The notes beneath the pieces are model-generated. The model made no database searches. It saw nothing but the letters and a program-made list of their open reading frames with translations, and was not told the DNA's origin. This document shows, piece after piece, positions 5,199 through 10,207 of a stretch of DNA of 10,207 bases. Source of the DNA: an uncultured Collinsella sp. (lineage in GTDB: Bacteria > Actinomycetota > Coriobacteriia > Coriobacteriales > Coriobacteriaceae); contig USBA01000061.1 in the NCBI GenBank assembly GCA_900552735.1, forward strand, positions 1 to 10,207, in the 5' to 3' direction. The position numbers were made by a program, and so were the translations under genes. Positions within the stretch are counted from its first letter, which is position 1. The number at the start of each line of letters is the position of its first letter.

Positions 5199-6704
5199 AT
5201 GGCGAACAACCATACCGCGGGCGCTGCCGCCCGCACCTTCGCGCCCAGCGAGCTTTGCCAGCGTATGCTGGCCAAAACCAGCAAGGGCACCTGCGGTCCC
5301 TGCATTCTGTATCTTGAGGATGGGACCATTTTTTATGGACGTGCATGCGGCGCCGAGGGCACCGAGACCGGCGAAGTCTGCTTCAACACCTCGCTCGAGG
5401 GCTACTTTGAGGTCATGACCGACCCGAGTTATGCCGGCCAAATCGTAACCATGACCTATCCGCAGATCGGCAACTACGGTATCGACGAGGCCGACGTCCA
5501 GTCGGCCTTCCCCGGCGACGCCGTGCGCCCTGCGAGCGCTCCGGCCATGCGCGGCATGATCGTTCGCGACATGTGCGCCACGCCTTCTAACTGGCGCTCG
5601 GCCGTCAGCGTGCCGGAGTACCTGCGCGCTCACGGCATCGTCGCTATCGAGGGTGTCGATACCCGCGCCCTGGTGCGCCATCTGCGCGATAATGGTTCCA
5701 AGATGGGCATTATCTCGACCGAGATCTTCGACGTCGACGAGCTTGCCGAGCGTCTGGCCGCAGCGCCCACGCTGGTAGGCGAGAACCTGGTCAAGACCGT
5801 GAGCTGCCCTGAGCCCCACGCCTTTGCCGCCGTCGACCTGCCTGCCACGCATGACTTTGCACTTGCGGCTGCCGCTCCTGCCTGTCACAAGGTGGTCGCC
5901 TACGACTGCGGTGTGAAGCGCGGTATTCTGGAGGGGCTGGTCCGCGCCGGCTGCGACCTTACCGTCGTGCCGTGGGATACGCCCGCGAGTGAGGTGCTCG
6001 ACATGAATCCCGACGGTGTCTTTTTGTCCAATGGCCCCGGCGACCCCGACGCCGTGGTGGAGACCTACGAGCAGGTGCAGCAGCTGATCGGCAAGGTGCC
6101 GGTCTTTGGTATTTGTCTTGGTCACCAGATGATCAGCCTGGCCTGCGGCGCCCAGATGGAAAAGCTTAAGTTCGGTCACCGCGGTGGCAACCAGCCGGTC
6201 ATGAACCTGGTGAGCCGCCGCGTGGAGATCACCGCGCAAAACCACGGCTTTGGCCTGCTGTTCCCCAGTCTGGGCAAGCTTGTCCCCGAGCTTTCGGGCG
6301 GCGAGACCGAGCATGCGGCCGATGGAGATCTGCGCGCCTGGGTGCGCCGCGGAATCGCGCCGGTCGTGATGAACGAGCGCTTTGGTCGCATTCGCCTGAC
6401 GCATGTGAACCTCAACGACGGCACCGCCGAGGGCATCCAGCTGCTCGACGCCCCGTGTTTCTCGGTCCAGTACCACCCCGAGGCTTCGCCCGGCCCCACC
6501 GATGCCCACTATCTCTTTACCGCCTTTACGCGACTCATGGACGGCGAGGAGAACTACCTGGACATCGATACCGCGAAGGACCGCCTTGCCGGCTGGAACT
6601 TTGCCGACGATGGTTCCGCCGTTCTACCGAACGGCGGACCGGTCGACGCTGCGGCTGCATCTGGCACATCATCTTGCCGCTCTGCTTCGGACGCGCGGGC
6701 ATAA
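5199..6704 (+). CDS. carA: Carbamoyl-phosphate synthetase small (glutaminase) subunit
   Basis: This subunit hydrolyses glutamine and passes ammonia to CarB for carbamoyl phosphate, the precursor of pyrimidines and arginine. The N-terminal CarA domain shows LEDGTIFYGRACG, FNTSLEGYFEVMTDPSYAGQ and TMTYPQIGNYG. The class I amidotransferase domain has FGICLGHQ (nucleophile Cys306) and HPEASPGP (His426, Glu428), so the triad is complete. It is 501 residues, against about 360-385 normally. The excess is an N-terminal extension of about 30 residues, an insertion of about 35 between NHGF (348-351) and THVN (401-404), and a C-terminal tail of about 60. The Cys-His spacing is 120, against about 84 in E. 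coli. ATG 5199 is chosen over GTG 5178 because AAGGAG lies at 5189-5194 and GTG 5178 falls inside the PyrR-type hairpin. ATG 5264 would remove most of the N-terminal extension but lacks equal support. Confidence 0.96.
   Translation: MANNHTAGAAARTFAPSELCQRMLAKTSKGTCGPCILYLEDGTIFYGRACGAEGTETGEVCFNTSLEGYFEVMTDPSYAGQIVTMTYPQIGNYGIDEADVQSAFPGDAVRPASAPAMRGMIVRDMCATPSNWRSAVSVPEYLRAHGIVAIEGVDTRALVRHLRDNGSKMGIISTEIFDVDELAERLAAAPTLVGENLVKTVSCPEPHAFAAVDLPATHDFALAAAAPACHKVVAYDCGVKRGILEGLVRAGCDLTVVPWDTPASEVLDMNPDGVFLSNGPGDPDAVVETYEQVQQLIGKVPVFGICLGHQMISLACGAQMEKLKFGHRGGNQPVMNLVSRRVEITAQNHGFGLLFPSLGKLVPELSGGETEHAADGDLRAWVRRGIAPVVMNERFGRIRLTHVNLNDGTAEGIQLLDAPCFSVQYHPEASPGPTDAHYLFTAFTRLMDGEENYLDIDTAKDRLAGWNFADDGSAVLPNGGPVDAAAASGTSSCRSASDARA
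6615..6638 (+). repeat. Perfect 10-bp hairpin within the 3' end of carA
   Basis: TCCGCCGTTC (6615-6624) and GAACGGCGGA (6629-6638) are perfect complements around a TACC loop. The hairpin lies in codons past the conserved glutaminase domain and is followed by no T tract. It has the shape of an intergenic hairpin but is inside the open frame, which continues to 6704. Confidence 0.7.
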
Positions 6705-6754
6705 GCCCAGCGCGCCCTCGCATCACGGCAACCTGATGCACCAGCTGCACCCTC

Positions 6755-6795
6755 GCTGACTTTTCCAAAACATTGAGTCAGCCTCTCTAGGAGGT
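6755..6795 (+). promoter_or_regulatory. carA-carB spacer: hairpin plus partly self-complementary ribosome binding site
   Basis: The 98-base gap 6705-6802 contains a 7-bp inverted repeat GCTGACT (6755-6761) / AGTCAGC (6776-6782) with a 14-base loop. Next comes CCTC (6782-6785), which can pair with GAGG (6791-6794) of the strong carB ribosome binding site AGGAGGT (6789-6795). A smaller repeat GCATCA/TGATGC lies at 6720-6725 and 6734-6739. None has a T tract, so carA and carB probably share a transcript. The structures may tune carB translation or mRNA stability. Confidence 0.5.
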
Positions 6796-6802
6796 TTTAA
6801 AC

Positions 6803-10117
<3,315 letters not shown>

Positions 10118-10133
10118 TGTGACCTGTCCGGCC

Positions 10134-10207
<74 letters not shown>

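Noticed and set aside
5151..6509. A 452-codon open frame on the minus strand opposite carA
   Set aside because: It has the same shadow pattern and runs across the PyrR-type element and the carA start.
6502..6759. A frameshift in carA, with the true C-terminus in another frame
   Set aside because: The alternative frames beyond 6600 show no better resemblance to CarA, and the conserved domain is already complete before the tail. Comparison with relatives would be needed to reopen this.

Overview
This window is high-GC bacterial chromosome with ordinary housekeeping gene density. All genes are on the + strand and have purine-rich ribosome binding sites. The protein sequences, the codon preference (GAG, GCC, CTG, but also frequent TTT) and the pairing of purD with a NUDIX hydrolase suggest an actinobacterium of the Coriobacteriia, probably Collinsella-like. 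That placement rests on overall resemblance, not on a search.

Region by region: (1) 28-1332 is purD, the glycinamide ribonucleotide synthetase of purine synthesis. An ADP-ribose pyrophosphatase-type NUDIX hydrolase follows closely (1354-2049). (2) 2050-2233 is a structured gap with a GC hairpin, a long split inverted repeat, two smaller perfect hairpins and two competing translation starts. (3) 2234-4006 encodes a complete homodimer-type ABC exporter half-transporter. Nineteen bases later comes an unrecognised single-pass membrane protein (4026-4991), and this pair ends at a strong intrinsic terminator (4999-5037). (4) 5038-5198 is an AT-rich control region, then a candidate promoter whose -10 box sits inside a palindrome, then an RNA hairpin that closely matches the PyrR-binding element of pyrimidine genes. 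This hairpin overlaps the carA ribosome binding site. (5) 5199-6704 carA and 6803-10117 carB encode the two subunits of carbamoyl-phosphate synthetase. (6) The last 90 bases contain a 28-base G run and GC-only low-complexity sequence, and look like a sequencing or assembly artefact at a contig end.

The window therefore joins a purine gene to the carbamoyl-phosphate entry point of pyrimidine and arginine synthesis, with an unrelated exporter module between them. I see no mobile element, CRISPR array, tRNA, rRNA or defence system. The most interesting observations are the PyrR-type element positioned for translational control of carA, an unusually long CarA (N-terminal extension, about 35-residue insertion in the glutaminase domain, hairpin-encoded C-terminal tail), the nested palindromes in front of the exporter gene, and the uncharacterised membrane protein coupled to the exporter.
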